A stretch of DNA of 64,000 nt from Cryptomeria japonica (Eukaryota; Streptophyta; Pinopsida; Cupressales; Cupressaceae): NCBI RefSeq assembly GCF_030272615.1, contig NC_081409.1, positions 469,768,573-469,832,572 of the forward strand, in the 5' to 3' direction. Both the position numbers and the translations under genes were made by a program. Under the pieces are notes generated by a model. It had not been told where the DNA came from. It saw nothing but the letters and a program-made list of their open reading frames with translations, and did not search any database. Positions 44,746-55,381 of the stretch are shown piece after piece (within the stretch, counting starts at the first letter, position 1; each line of letters starts with the position of its first letter).

Positions 44746-45889
44746 TTTTGGAATTTTAATGATTTTGTTATTGTCATTGATGGACACACACTTGTTTTAT
44801 GATCACTTCCCTATGTATGAGTTATGCTCAACCGGTAATTGTTCCAACCGGTATTATGAATTATAGTTCTTTAGACTATCGATGCTTTGTAGAAGATGTT
44901 TACAGTCACAAAGTGTAATGAAGACCTCAAGAGGTTCAAGGATCCCAAGGGGGTATAAAGGAAAAAAGTGGTTGTTAATGTTTTTCCAGTCTTCATTTTG
45001 ACAAACCAGTAATTAGTAAAATGTATGAATCGGTAATCGGTAATAAATTGGTATTACTTTGTGATGAGTTACCAACTGGTATTTTTGTGATGAGTTATCA
45101 TCCACAAACACTTTGGCAATGATTTTGTGCCATGTTACCAAATATGTCTAGATGCACTAAACCTAGGAGCTTGCAATGTAATCCTATTGGACCGACATGA
45201 AATCAAATTCCTTTATAAGGACATCATGTCTAGGGTTTTAGTTGTTGATTGGGTTTTAGAGTGCATGAGGTTTTTGTATGTCTGATCACAGAAGAGAAGA
45301 TTATGTTTGTGTGAAGAAACAAAGTGGGGAGATACTGAAGACTAAAGTAATGCTAAATGTGCATTAACAATGAGCTATCAAGGATCTAACCAAGCATACT
45401 GTGCTAGTATCTAGATCACTCACTTGTTGATTACTCACATCTTTGATAAGTCTGAAACCCTTAATCGGGTAGGCTTGGAAAAGCCTTTGTAAATCCTCTA
45501 ACAAGGTGGTTCACAACTCTGGATCTGAAATCCTCTCACAAGGTAGTCTTTAACAAGACTTATCTCCTAACAAAGATCTAGATTCCTAATAGGATCTGTT
45601 CTAGTGAAGAACATTGTATGACCTTAACCGGTCTGGTTACTATTCTACAGATAGTTACTTGTGAGTTTCAGCTCACCGTGGTTTTTCCCATTTGGGTTTC
45701 CACACCAAAACCTCTTGTGTTATGGTGATTGTGCTCTTGTGGGTGAATGCTTTATTTGTTGTTTGGTTTGCATTTATCTTAGCTAGTTTGTTAGTAAATC
45801 TGTTGTACTGGTAAACTGCTAAATTGTTTAAGGGTTCGAGTTCACTAATTTTTGGTATACTAATTCACCCCCCCTCTTAGTATTCATCA
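44746..45889 (+). repeat. TRG-C 5' LTR
   Basis: It is 1144 bases. Its first bases are decayed (TTTTGGAATTTTAATG against TGTTGGCATTTTGATG in the 3' LTR). It ends CTTAGTATTCATCA. A TATA box candidate TATAAGG lies at 45214. Confidence 0.92.
45214..45220 (+). promoter_or_regulatory. Predicted TATA box of the TRG-C LTR
   Basis: CCTTTATAAGGACATCATG is kept in both LTRs (the other copy near 59115). Position in mid-LTR suits a promoter; the role is inferred. Confidence 0.45.
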
Positions 45890-45905
45890 TTTGGTATTAG
45901 AGCCA
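45890..45905 (+). other. Primer-binding site of TRG-C
   Basis: TTTGGTATTAGAGCCAAC follows the LTR end. It is the initiator-Met site with C changed to T. Confidence 0.82.
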
Positions 45906-45939
45906 ACCTTTCTATAAGTTTAACCACTTGGAAGGAGAT

Positions 45940-45952
45940 ATGGGGGAATACA
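45940..45952 (+). pseudogene. gag: TRG-C gag start, cut by Copia-D
   Basis: ATG at 45940 starts MGEYT; Copia-D enters after base 45952. The frame resumes at 53666 after the ATACA duplication (VRELTHHLTQ). The start follows GGAAGGAG and is the first ATG after the PBS. Confidence 0.75.
45948..45952. repeat. Target-site duplication of Copia-D, left copy
   Basis: ATACA matches ATACA at 53661-53665 exactly. Confidence 0.88.
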
Positions 45953-47477
45953 TGTTAAGTTCTGATACTAAATGTAAAGAACTGATGCCAATAGCTAACA
46001 AGATGAGAGGGGGCGGGGTGAATCATACAAACTTAATCTTCCATTAAATCAACAGATTCAAGCTCGGTAACATAAACTTCAACAATATAACCAAAAACTA
46101 CTAAACATGCAAACTCATAAACACATAATCATCATAACACATATAACACCAGATTTAACGTGGAAACCCAAATAGGGAAAAACCACTGTGGGATTTCAGA
46201 CCCACTAAGAAATATACTCTTCTAGAGTATGCTCGGTTAAAAGAAAATCTTGTTAAAGATTACAAACACATTGCTAGATGTGACCCGATTAAGGGTTTTC
46301 CCTTAGATTTGTTAGGATCTTCACATTGTTAGAAGTGACCTTGTTAAAGGATTTCAAACACTCATTTAGAATTTCACCTTGCTAGAGGGTTTACAAATAA
46401 GACTGTTAAGTCCACTCGGTTAAGAGATTTTCTATCACTTACAAAATAACACTAATAAAATATATCTACAACTTCACATCTAAAATGCTAAAGCAGATTC
46501 TATTTTACTCAAAACAATCCTGTCATAGGACTTATCTTGTCCCTCTACTGGGCTCCTTACTATGTTATTCAAATAGGTCTTCAAACTTCTGTGCTCGGTA
46601 ATCACTATGTAGCATCCCTGTGCTTACACTTGCCTGCATACATTGTTCATAAAAAATTTCTTATTTATAAACAATTTGCTATCCGCTGAATCTCCTTGAT
46701 CACATTTCCCATGATCAATCTTAGCCATCAGATCTTCAATCTTGACTAGGTTCAATGTATCCTTCGATCTGAAAAATGTTTTACCTTGCCTAGGGACTTG
46801 CATTCCTTTCTTGGAACTTGCACAAGGTTATTGTGGTTCAATCTGCACTGTAGATCTTCCTGCCAATCTTCCATTGCCATAGATCCTTAACAAAATTCAT
46901 GCACGACATACCAATCATTTAAACAACTCCAACTCATTAGCATCCTTCATTAAATAATGCTTTTATCCATCCAATGTGATCTGTTATAACTTGGTTGCAA
47001 CTTGGTAAATACTAAACTTTACTCGAAAGACATTCCGCCTTCATTAATCGATATCGATAACCTTAGGGTTTACCGACTAGGTTCCTTAGGGTTTACCGAC
47101 TAGGTTCTTTACTCGGTAACATAGTATAGTATTAACCGTACAATCAACAACATATGTAGGATATCAAAACAATCTAAACATCATGATCTCATCATTGTCT
47201 AACTCAGTAATAGTTGTGCATTGAATAACTTATTTCTCCCCTTTCTTATCACATTCTTTCTGTGTCTTTTACCGACTACTTAATTCTCTTCAAATCAATC
47301 TTCTCAAGATATGGCAATATCATACTGAATTAGAAAATCAATTTCTTGACATCAATGAAAAAATAATGTTATAAGGATAGTTATCATCCCTTTTCAGTTA
47401 TATCAAATAATCTCCAACAACCTTCTCAATATCCTTAATGAATATCAACAATCTTTCTTTCTATTGAAATGCCAACA
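45953..47477 (-). repeat. Copia-D left LTR (3' LTR on the minus strand)
   Basis: It begins TGTTAAGTTCTGATACT and ends GAAATGCCAACA next to the polypurine tract. It closely matches 52165-53660; a short duplication of GGGTTTACCGACTAGGTTC near 47070-47105 accounts for part of the length difference. On the minus strand TATAAATAAG near 46665-46675 is a TATA candidate. Confidence 0.94.
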
Positions 47478-47916
47478 ATCTCCCCCTTAGGCATTGATGG
47501 CAAAACCAACTTTTAAATGGTAATACCAACAAGATATTCAAATTGACTTGGATTTAGATTGCTATTAGAATTCTCCTATTATCCTTGTGCTATTTAAATC
47601 TTTTGAAGTCTTCTCCCTTTTGTATTATTCTTTGCCTGTCATTAGTCTTCTGTCTATCTTCTTCATTTAGGATTTTACCATTTAGTCTTCTCCCCCTTTG
47701 ACAACAATGCCAAAAAGTAAAAGAAATAAATCATGATTTCATCCTCTGTGAAGTGATTTGCCTTGATGTGTATCATCTCAGTCTCGGTCAGAGCAACTTG
47801 TCTCTATTCACTATTTCCAGCACAACTTTAGAAAACCTTCTAAAGTGCATAAATCAGCATCAATCCACACATAATATTTTGTAGATTCATCGAATTGATG
47901 CTTTCACCAAACTCTG
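47478..47916 (-). other. Copia-D polypurine tracts and 3' untranslated region
   Basis: On the minus strand GCCTAAGGGGGAGAT (47478-47492) abuts the LTR and GTCAAAGGGGGAGAAG lies at 47687-47703, about 200 bases upstream. No gene is present. Confidence 0.75.
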
Positions 47917-49677
47917 TCAGTGAGTAGAAGATAGGGGTAGGACCCCTAACTTGCTTCTGAGATACTCAAAAGTGTCCCTTGGTAGTGGCTTTGTGAAGAT
48001 GTCTACTAATTGCTCCTTTGAACTGATATATTCCAGCACAACTTTCTTCTCTTGAACTGCTTCTCTGAGATAATGATACTTTATAGATATATGCTTTGTC
48101 TTAGAGTGCATTACTAGATTCTTTGAAATTTTAATGGCACTAGTATTATCACAAAATATAGTTACTCGCTTGGTAACTTTCTCATTTATACCTTCCAATA
48201 GTTGTTTGATCCATGCTATATTGGTACAATTCAATGCTGCAGCAACATATTCAACTTCTGTTGTTGATTGTGAGATACATCCTTGTTTCTTGCTAAGCAA
48301 ACTCACTAGTCTTTCTCCTAAAAAGAAAGCTCCACCACATGTGCTTTTCCTATCATCTATGTTGCCTGCCCAATCAGCATCAGTATAAACTTTTAAATCA
48401 AAATCATGTCTCGTTTCATATACTAAGCCATAATCGTCAGTGCCTCTCAGGTATCTAAAACTTCTCTTGATTGCTGTCATATGGGTTTCCTTGGGATTTA
48501 TAGAAAATCTTGCAACAATACCTACTGTATGTGCTATATCCGGTCTACTATGCACAACATATTGCAAATTCCCAATCATAGATTGGTAAAGTGTCTCATC
48601 AACAGATGCAGAATCATTCTTTGATAGTTTACAGTTGGTAGTCATTGGAGTACTTACTGGTTTGGAATCCTCCATTCTAAATTTCTTCAAGATTTCCTTT
48701 ATGTACTTCGATTGACTAATGAAAATATCATCTTTCATTTGTAGTATCTGTAAACCTATAAAATACTTTATCTCACCGATTAATGACATCTCAAATTCTT
48801 TTCTCATTTCATTTCCAAAGTTCTTGCATAAGGAGTCATTACCACAAAAAATAATATCATCAACAAATATGGCTGAGATCAGTATTCCATTGTCTTCATT
48901 ATTCTTCATGTACATGTTGCTGGTGTCACTTGTCCTTATAAAACCAATCTTGATTAAGTAAGAGTGCAGTCTCTCATACCATGCTCTAGGTGCTTGTTTC
49001 AGACCATATAAAGCTTTGTTTAGTTTGCATACTTGATCTTTACTCTCGTCTTCAACAAATCCTTCAGGTTGTTCAATGTAAACTTCTTCTTCTAGTATAC
49101 CATTCAAAAATGTAGATTTAACATCCATTTGATATACCTTGAAATTTTTGAAAGTAGCATATGCCAACAATGTTCTTACTCCATCAAGTCTAGCCACAAG
49201 TGCAAAAGTCTCACTATAATCTATTCCTTCTTCTTGAGCATAACCTTTGTAAACTAGTCTTTCTTTGTTTCGAATGACCTCACCTTTTTCATTTAGCTTG
49301 TTTCTGAAAATCCACTTTGTACCGATTACATTTTTGTCCTTCAGTCTTGGGATCAATGTCCATGTGTCATTCTTCTTGATTTGATCAATCTCTTCTATCA
49401 TAGCATTTACCCAATCTTCACTATTAAATGCTTCTTTTACTATTCTCGGTTAAAATTCAGATATCAGACATGTGTTTTGTCTTAATTTGTTCCTTGTCAT
49501 CACTGGATCATCCTTATCTCCTATAATCTGACTTGATGCATGATGTCTTCTGACATATTTGGCTAATATAGGCTTGGTAGGTTTTGTATGATCTTCTTCA
49601 TCACTCGGTAACTGGACATTATCTTCAATTTCTTCAGCAGCTTTCTCGGTAGGACTTCTCGGTTGAACATAAACAAA
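47917..49677 (-). CDS. pol: Copia-D pol, reverse transcriptase and RNase H (494 codons uninterrupted)
   Basis: The frame from 49401 to 47917 is open. The same frame extends upstream to 49677 through one stop near 49452. RT landmarks are KNDTWTLIPRLKDKNVIGTK, QMDVKSTFLNG with the catalytic Asp, LYGLKQAPRAWYERL and AIFVDDIIFCGN as the FVDD site. RNase H shows VYTDADWAGNIDDRKST, GGAFFLGERL, STTEVEYVAAALNCT, IFCDNTSAIKISKN and HSKTKHISIKYHYL, ending EYLRSKLGVLPLSSTH. All catalytic-type residues appear intact. It is not a complete pol because integrase lies in a shifted, stop-containing stretch upstream. Confidence 0.9.
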
Positions 49678-50747
49678 TTATTCATAATCTTCTGGTTCTT
49701 TGGAATTTCCTTCATCATTTCTTTCTGCAAATTCATCAATTTTCACATTTGCACTTTCTACTATTTTGTTAGATGATTTGATCAGACATTTAAATGCTTT
49801 ACTTCTAGAAGAATAACCAAGAAATGTTCCTTCTTCACTTTTCTGATCAAACTTTCCATTTCTGTCATCTTTGTGAACATAGCATCTACTTCCAAAGATT
49901 TTAAAATAACTTACATTACATTTCTTGTCATACCAGATCTCATATGGTGTCTTCATAGTTCCTTTCTTCAGTTGAACTCGCTTCAATGTGTAAACTACAG
50001 TGCTGATTGCTTCTCTCCAAAATGTTTGAGGTACCCTTTTTTCTATCATCAGGGTTCTAGCACATTCCATAATTGATCTATTTCTTCTCTTGGCTATCCT
50101 ATTTTGCTGAGGTGTTCTCAATGCAGATACTTGTCTTTTATACCATGATCATTGCAAAATAAGTTAAATTCATCAGAAGTGAACTCACATCCTCTATCAG
50201 TTCTAAGACATTTCAGTTGTCTTCCTATTTCATTTTCAACTCTTTCTTTATACCATTTACACATTTGAAAAGCTTCTGATTTTTCTTTTAAAAACATAAC
50301 TGACATCATCCTTCAGTAATCATCCACAAATAATATGAAATATCTATCACCATAATAACTTTGAACTTTCATGGGACCACAAAGATCAGTGTGTACTAAA
50401 TCTAAAATTCCTTTAGAAGTGTAGGACTTACTTGTAAAGCTTGATCTTGTCATCTTACCCATCTGGCATCCTCAACACATAACATTCTTAGGTTTTTCTA
50501 AGCTCAGTAGACCTCTTACTAGGTGCTTCTTACTTATTTTGATCAGATTATCAAAATTTACATGACAAAACCTTTTATGCCATAACTAGGTATCATCTAT
50601 TTTAGCATAAAGACACTTGTTCTGAGTTGATTCAAGATGAAATGTGTTACCTTTTGTTTGTGTCCCGATAGTAGCTAACTTTCCATGCTTGTCATGAACT
50701 TTGACAATTCCTTTTTGAAATTCTATTCAGTACCATGTATTGTTTAG
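49678..50747 (-). pseudogene. pol: Copia-D integrase
   Basis: The pre-integrase zinc region reads LWHKRFCHVNFDNLIKIS with a damaged CXXC (MC, stop, GCQMGK). The core has LVHTDLCGP and CLRTDRGCEFTSDEF with both Asp residues. The Glu position reads RIAKRRNRS where copia integrases have AERKNRS, so Glu is Lys. Stops occur near 50462 and 50313, and a one-base frame change lies at about 50118-50121. The C-terminal part has KIFGSRCYVHKDDRNGKFD and FLGYSSRSKAFK. Confidence 0.88.
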
Positions 50748-52100
50748 CTATGCTACACTCAACAAATTATATTTCAATCCTTCAACCCAGTATACATCAT
50801 CACATTTAGCATTGTCAAGAAGTGTTATAGATCCTTTACCTTTCACCGGACATGGTGCATCATTACCAAATCTTACATAGCCTCCATCATAGTCTTCTAA
50901 TTTAACAAACTTGTGTTTATCACCTGTCATGTGATGTGAGAATCCACTGTCTATGATCCAAGAATCATTATTATTTATGTGAGATATTAGGGCTTTTTCT
51001 TCATACCTTTCTTCATCTGATCCATCTTTAATAGCCACATAAAAAAATTCCTTAGTATCTATTTCATCAGATTTATCATCGTTGGATTCCTCATCAACTA
51101 TTAGGTATGTCTTTATGTCTCTTCTTCTAAAGTCTCGGTGTCCTTTGTATTGGTTGTCTTTCTTCCTGTTATCTCGGTATTCTCTCTTTTCACTAGATTC
51201 TTTGTCAGGATAGTAAGAAGCCATATGTCCTATTTTATCACAATTGAAACATTTTAAAGGTAGCTTTCCTTTATACTTACCTTTTCCTCTTGGTAACCTT
51301 CTACCTAATAATGCTTCAAACTCTTCTTACTTCTTGATTTCCTCATACAGTTTGTGCACTTCTTCCATGTTCTTGCGAAATATTTCACTTTCTCCACTGT
51401 GATTCCCTTCAAAGTACTTACTCATTCTATCATTGTAATCATCATATTCACCAATATGAAAAGAACTGAGTGCAGATTCAACTTTATTTACTGAAGACCC
51501 ACTGTTATCAAAATTACTTAACTCAAATGCTTGTAGCTTACCAATTGTAGCATCCAAAGAAACTGACATGTTAGGTACATACCTCAATTCATTGATTGCA
51601 AAGACTTGAATGACATAAGTAGGTAGAAGGGTTCTCAACAACTTACTTGTTATATCCTTTTCTTCAATAGTTCCTCCTACTCCTTTAATTTGATTGATAG
51701 TCTCCTTTAACCTTGTACTGTATTGGGTTATGTTCTCACCTTCATTCATTCTCATGGATTCAAGTTGTCCTCTTAGACTATCTACTTTTTCTCTTTTTAC
51801 ATGTTCATCACCACCATATACAAATATGAGCTTAGTCCACATTGCTTTTGCATCATTACAGCCTTCTAGATCATTAAACTTTGAGTCGGTCAATGCTGAT
51901 GTTATTTCAATCATAGCTTGAATGTGTTCTTGTTTTGCCTTTATCTCTTCCAAGGTCATTGGGTTGGTGCTTGGTGGTATGTAATCATTCTCAAAATAAT
52001 ATGTTGCATATTCTCCAATACCTGATAAATGCAGCTTCATCCTTTTCTGCCATGTGGAGAAACTTGACTTGTTCAGCTTTGGTGCATCCCTTTTATACAT
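50748..52100 (-). pseudogene. gag: Copia-D gag and protease
   Basis: From the ATG at 52100 the Gag reads MYKRDAPKLNKSSFSTWQKR, MTLEEIKAKQEHIQAM, the UBN2-type MWTKLIFVYGGDEHVKREK and RTLLPTYVIQVFAINEL. One TAA at 51327-51329 interrupts it; the same frame continues EEFEALLGRR and then the knuckle CFNCDKIGHMASYY, in which the last Cys is Tyr. Protease follows as WIIDSGFSHHMTGD with its DSG intact and YVRFGNDAPCPVKGKGSI, and the stretch ends GLKYNLLSVA at the stop at 50748. Gag and protease share one frame, as in most copia elements. Confidence 0.9.
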
Positions 52101-52146
52101 CTTCGGATCTTCGCCTCAAGTACCTTTAAACTTTTCTTCCAGAGTC

Positions 52147-52164
52147 CAAAGCTCTGATACCAAT
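52147..52164 (-). other. Primer-binding site of Copia-D
   Basis: The minus strand reads ATTGGTATCAGAGCTTTGG next to the LTR end, the initiator-Met site. Confidence 0.88.
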
Positions 52165-53660
52165 TATTAAGTTCTGATACTAAATGTAAAGAATTGATGC
52201 CAATAGCTAACAAGATGAGAGGGGGGGGGTGAATCATACAAACTTAATCTTCCATAAAATCCATAGATTCAACCTCGGTAACATAAACTTCAGCAATATA
52301 ACCAAAAACTGCTAAACATGCAAACTCATAAACACATAATCATCATAACACATATAACACTAGATTTAATGTGGAAACCCAAATAGGGAAAAACCACTAT
52401 GGGATTTTGGACCCACTAAGAAATATACTCTTCTAGAGTATGCTTGGTTAAAAGAAAATCCTGTTAAATATTACAAACACATTGCTAAATGTGACCCAGT
52501 TAAGGGATTTCCCTTAGATTTGTTAGGATCTTCACTTTGTTCAAAGTGACCTTGTTAAAGGATTTCAAACACTCATTTAGAATTTCACCTTGCTAGAGGG
52601 TTTACAAATATGGCTGTTAAGTCCACTCGGTTAACAGATTTTCTGTCACTTACAAAATAACAGTAATAAAATATATCTGCAACTTCACATCTAAAATGCT
52701 AAAGAAGATTCTATTTTGCTCAAAACAATCCTATCATAGGACTTATCTTGTCCCTCTACTAGGCTCCTTACTCTATCATTCAAACAGGTCTTCAAGCTTC
52801 TGTGCTCGGTAATCACTATGTAGCATCCCTGTGCTTACACTTGCCCGCATACATTATTCATCAATAATTTCTTATTTATAAACAATTTGCTATCTGCTAA
52901 ATCTCCTTGATCAAATTTCCCATGATCAATCTTAGCCATCAGATCTTCAATCTTGACTAGGTTCAATGTATCCTTCAATCTAAAAACATTTTACCTTGCC
53001 TAGGGACTTGCATTCCTTTCTTGGAACTTGCACAAGGTTATTGCGGTTCAATCTATGCTGTAGATCTTCCTGCCAATCTTCCATTGCCATAGATCCTTAA
53101 TAAACTTCATGCACGGCATACCAATCATTTAAACAATTCCACCTCATTAGCATCCTTCAATAATGCTTTTATCCATCCAATGCAATCTATCATAACTCGG
53201 TTGCAACTCGGTAAATACTAAACTTTACTCAGTAGACATTCCACCTTCATTAACCGATATCGATAACCTTAGGGTTTACCGACTAGGTTCTTTACTCGGT
53301 AACATAGTATAGTATTAACCTTACAATCAACAACATATGTAGGATATCAAAACAATCTAAACATCATGATCTCATCATTGTCTAACTCAGTAATAGTGGT
53401 CCATTGAATAACTTATTTCTCCCCTTTCTTATCACATTCTTTCTTTGTCTTTTACCGACTACTTAATTCTCTTCAAATCAATCTTCTCAAGATATGGCAA
53501 CATCATACTGAATCAGAAAATCAATTTTTTGACATCAATGACAAAATAATGTTATAAAGATAGTTATCATCCCTTTTCGGTTATATCAAATAATCTCCAA
53601 CAACCTTCTCAATATCCTTAATGAATATCATTAATCTTTCTTTCTATTGAAATACCAACA
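52165..53660 (-). repeat. Copia-D right LTR (5' LTR on the minus strand)
   Basis: It begins TATTAAGTTCTGATACT (TG changed to TA) and ends GAAATACCAACA, followed by the ATACA duplication. GATGAGAGGGGGGGGGTGAATC near its start is the inverted C-rich U5 tract. Confidence 0.94.
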
Positions 53661-53665
53661 ATACA

Positions 53666-54932
53666 CTGTGAGGGAGCTTACTCATCATCTCACTCAGACT
53701 GAGAAAGCCTTTGATGAACTTAAATTCAAATATAAAGCCTCTCTAGCAAAGAGAAGAGAGCATGCTAAGAAACTGATGGAACTTACTGAAAATAGTTCTT
53801 CTGCTGAAGTAGACATGGAAGCCCTAGTTGAAGAAGTTGAAAAACTGAATGAATCTAATGCTAACCTAAGAAGGGAACTGGAAGGACTGACTATCAGAAT
53901 GTGCCAAGAGCTTGAGAACCAAAGGAAAGATGAAGACCTGGTAAAATATAAAGATCATGAGATCTCCAAGCTGAAGCAAGAAATTAGTGCCCTTACCACT
54001 CATCTCCAAGAGAGTAAAGTGGAAAAAGAAGAAATGCAAGGTGAACTAACATGGCTATTTCTGAGAATGCAACCTTGAAGGAATCAAATGTTGCTATTTC
54101 CAAGGAACTCACTGAATCAAAGGAAATAGTTGCCAAATTTAGTAAGAGTACTGTTAAGCTAGAACAAAATCTTGAATTAGCAAAACTGGTAAAGAGTACC
54201 ACTAGACTTGGTTTTTCTAGTTATGAGGAAGGTGAGACCTCTAGAACAAAAGATGGAGCATCAAGGAAGCAACCGACACCAAAGGATAATGGTAAGCAAA
54301 ATTTTAAACCTATTTTCTTTAATTGTCTCAAGGAAGGACATACTGCTAATGTGTGTAGAAATAAGGCTTACAATAATTTTCCTTATTTTCTAAACAATAA
54401 GCCTAGATCCAATAGATTCAATGGTAACTCTTATGCATGCAACAAGTTTGGGCATAGAGCATTTGAATGCAGGTCTATTATGCACAACACTAGGAGATAT
54501 CCTCAAAGGACTCAAGGAGTTTTTCCTGAATCCTTTGTAAACCAGAATCCAAACTGGTATAATTCCTATGACCATCAGTCAGGTGGTGGTGGTTATCAAG
54601 TAGCAACCGGTTGGAGAGCAACCTGTTTGATTTGCCATGGTAGCGGTCACACTGCTACAATATGCAAGAGGAAGAATGGTAGAATGAACAATGGACCATG
54701 GAGAACACCTGGAATGGTATGCTATCATTGCAACAAACTGGGACACCCTACCAGAACCTACAGAATGAGAAAGAACTTATCAAATGACATACTGGTCACT
54801 CCAGAAGGGAATATTGATGTTGAAACCGTTCAAGCAGGAATGAATAAAACATGGAAAAAGAAATCTGAAGAAGTGTCACAAGATGAACTGGTTTCTGCAC
54901 CTAGTGTGGAAGTCTCTAAATTGACAAACTAA
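53666..54932 (+). pseudogene. gag: TRG-C gag, coiled coil plus four zinc knuckles
   Basis: It continues from the start at 45940. The N-terminal 140 residues are a charged helix (LTQTEKAFDELKFKYKASL, VEEVEKLNESNANLRREL, LTIRMCQELENQRKDE), with ELEGLTIRMCQELENQ paralleling QALTMRMSKEIEDR of TRG-A. A frame change near 54045-54055 leads into four knuckles: FFNCLKEGHTANVC (first Cys lost), YACNKFGHRAFEC (first Cys lost), CLICHGSGHTATIC (intact, near 54630) and CYHCNKLGHPTRTY (last Cys lost). The linkers are Asn/Arg-rich. The tail reads MNKTWKKKSEEVSQDELV. No pol motif follows. Confidence 0.83.
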
Positions 54933-55381
54933 GCTTCAGAAAAGCTTAGGGGGAACAAATCGGTGAAATGTTTCAAACCCCCAGTTTACATCGGTAAAAG
55001 ACCTTAACCAGTATGTGTTACCTAACAATCGACAGAAGATTGTGAAACAATAAAAGGAAAATTAGGGGTTGTGCCCTAGTGATGGAGCATTTATTATGGT
55101 AGGTGAAGAATTCGTTTAAAAGGGATTTTCAAGTCATTTTCACTTATCAATTTTTGAGCGAAGAATTTTTCAAGAGCAGAGTGACAAAAGGCAATTCGAC
55201 TTGCGATTCAGAGATATTTCAAATCTTTGTAGCTGAATCCAAAGATAGTGTCAATCAATCAAGTGAAGAACAAAAAGCGATAATCCAACAACCGAAGTGG
55301 TGTGAAGAGAAGCTAAATTTGCAAACCCTAAATCTTGAAATTCTGAAGGTATTTCTTGAAATTCTTGTTTATCAGTTAATT
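54933..55381 (+). other. Spacer between TRG-C gag and ORF2
   Basis: AAGCTTAGGGGGAAC at 54942-54956 is a polypurine-like block just after gag, and GGAGCATTTATTATGG at 55083-55098 matches the TRG-B spacer. A short ORF from 55103 runs in frame into ORF2, but the ATG at 55382 is a more likely start because homology to TRG-B begins only after it. Confidence 0.55.

Larger units (their letters stand above)
45953..53660 (-). mobile_element. Copia-D, Ty1-copia LTR retrotransposon
   Basis: It is a full-length minus-strand element with LTRs of 1525 and 1496 bases, an exact ATACA target duplication, PBS, gag, protease, integrase, RT, RNase H and polypurine tracts. It is the best preserved autonomous-type element here, with a 494-codon open RT-RNase H stretch, but gag and integrase carry stops and one frameshift. 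It lies inside the gag of TRG-C, so it is younger than that element. Confidence 0.95.

Noticed and set aside
43925-44866. Small plus-strand ORFs in the unassigned region
   Set aside because: They are short, lack motifs, and one crosses the TRG-C insertion boundary.
48134-48961. Plus-strand ORFs across Copia-D
   Set aside because: They are antisense to the intact RT-RNase H frame.
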